Below the pieces are notes generated by a model. That model was not told where the DNA came from. It ran no database searches and saw only the letters and a program-made list of their open reading frames with translations. From Fusibacter paucivorans (lineage in GTDB: Bacteria; Bacillota; Clostridia; Peptostreptococcales; Acidaminobacteraceae), in assembly GCF_018390735.1 (NCBI RefSeq), contig NZ_JAHBCL010000004.1, positions 62,001-126,000 on the forward strand: a stretch of 64,000 nt of DNA. The letters run 5' to 3'. This document shows, in pieces, positions 63,471 through 64,000 of this stretch. How positions within the stretch are numbered: position 1 is the stretch's first letter; every line of letters starts with the position of its first letter. The position numbers and the translations under genes are program-made.

Positions 63471-64000
63471 AATCTCCCTCGCCTAACAAATAATCCACAG
63501 TCGCAATCACTTCACCGTCTTGGACAATGCGTCTTGGTACACGCATTGCCACTCGACTCAGCAGTTCATTACGATTAGTGCCTGCCATCACCGCCACATC
63601 GCTAAGCGAAGCCGCCTCTCCAAACAGCTCCACTGAATCGCCGATTTGAATATTCGCTGCTCCTGTAACATCCACCATACATTGATCCATGCAAATCAAA
63701 CCCACAATAGGATAAATCTTTTCCTGAATCAAAACGACACCGCCCTTCGATAAATTTCTCGGTAATCCATCCGCATATCCGATTGGCAATGTTGCAATAA
63801 GCGCCCGAGAATCCGCGGTAAAAAGCCCATCATAGCTAACCGATTCACCCGGTTCAATCCATTTCAAATGACTGACAGATGTTTTTAGCGACATCACTGG
63901 CCGCAGCTTAAATGGCACCGGGCGGCTACAGTAACCATACAGCGCCGCGCCGAGCCTAACCATCTGATAAGGCGCATCAGGGTAAATCATCGCACCAATC
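63457..64000 (-). CDS. alr: Alanine racemase, partial (C-terminal portion)
   Basis: The frame enters from the right edge and stops at 63457, giving about 180 C-terminal residues; the N-terminal PLP-lysine half lies outside the window. The C-terminal beta domain is clear: VSYDGLFTADSRALIATLPI, GYADGLPRNLSKGG, GLICMDQCMVDVTG and ELLSRVAMRVPR. Alanine racemase converts L- to D-alanine for the cell wall using PLP. Its stop overlaps the M20 gene, and dppA follows, so the three probably share a transcript. I infer the intact enzyme from the part seen. Confidence 0.92.
   Translation of the reverse strand, partial: IGAMIYPDAPYQMVRLGAALYGYCSRPVPFKLRPVMSLKTSVSHLKWIEPGESVSYDGLFTADSRALIATLPIGYADGLPRNLSKGGVVLIQEKIYPIVGLICMDQCMVDVTGAANIQIGDSVELFGEAASLSDVAVMAGTNRNELLSRVAMRVPRRIVQDGEVIATVDYLLGEGDYGNC

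Overview
The window looks like chromosomal DNA from a low-to-mid GC, anaerobic, Gram-positive bacterium of the Clostridia. The reasons are a T-box leader on valS, strong GGAGG ribosome sites, sigma-A type promoters, Gram-positive LexA boxes, a DUF4364 protein, an [FeFe]-hydrogenase maturase (HydG) beside a TM1266-type protein, and a yhaO/yhaN pair. I cannot name the genus from sequence alone. No phage, insertion sequence, CRISPR array, tRNA or rRNA was seen. Most genes form short, tightly packed operons, and many convergent gene ends share a bidirectional terminator hairpin.

Layout. 1-3.4 kb: a secreted polysaccharide deacetylase (cut by the window edge), a DUF4364 protein and a secreted papain-like protease. 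3.4-7.8 kb: valS-folC behind a T-box leader with a perfect consensus promoter. 8-13 kb: a LiaF-type membrane protein, a secreted protein with three peptidoglycan-binding domains, and an aminotransferase IV - pepT - tcdA operon. 13.2-17.4 kb: a MacB-like ABC exporter operon that includes an exported CARDB-like protein. 17.6-19.6 kb: an SOS locus, with a Y-family polymerase and a convergent 87-residue protein, each with a LexA box between its -35 and -10. 19.6-23.8 kb: yhaO-yhaN and a small membrane protein. 24-27.3 kb: a membrane protein with seven 15-residue acidic repeats, a TtcA-family enzyme, and a noncoding stretch that may encode a structured RNA.

27.3-34.5 kb holds the most unusual operon. 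It encodes a 1633-residue fusion (HD domain, helical region, NMNAT-like adenylyltransferase, acetyltransferase-like segment, phosphoribosyltransferase-like segment), then a lactate/malate-dehydrogenase-like protein, then a flavodoxin-like protein. 34.6-40.5 kb: an unknown protein, a second FtsX-type ABC exporter with an HlyD-like adaptor, and a YihY/BrkB membrane protein. 40.7-42.7 kb: hflKC. 42.8-44.8 kb: a GntR/YtrA-type repressor with its ABC transporter. 44.9-50.9 kb: a UPF0316 protein, an ABC exporter, a CoA-pyrophosphatase-type Nudix enzyme, a PilZ membrane protein and a YhcC radical SAM protein.

51-54.4 kb: a multi-PAS hybrid histidine kinase and a stand-alone receiver. 54.8-56.5 kb: the TM1266-type gene and hydG. 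56.8-61.3 kb: an EAL phosphodiesterase and a GGDEF cyclase in one operon; with the PilZ protein they give synthesis, breakdown and sensing of cyclic di-GMP within 13 kb. 61.4-64 kb: alanine racemase (cut by the edge), an M20 amidohydrolase and a DppA-type D-aminopeptidase, which together suggest handling of D-amino acids and cell-wall peptides.
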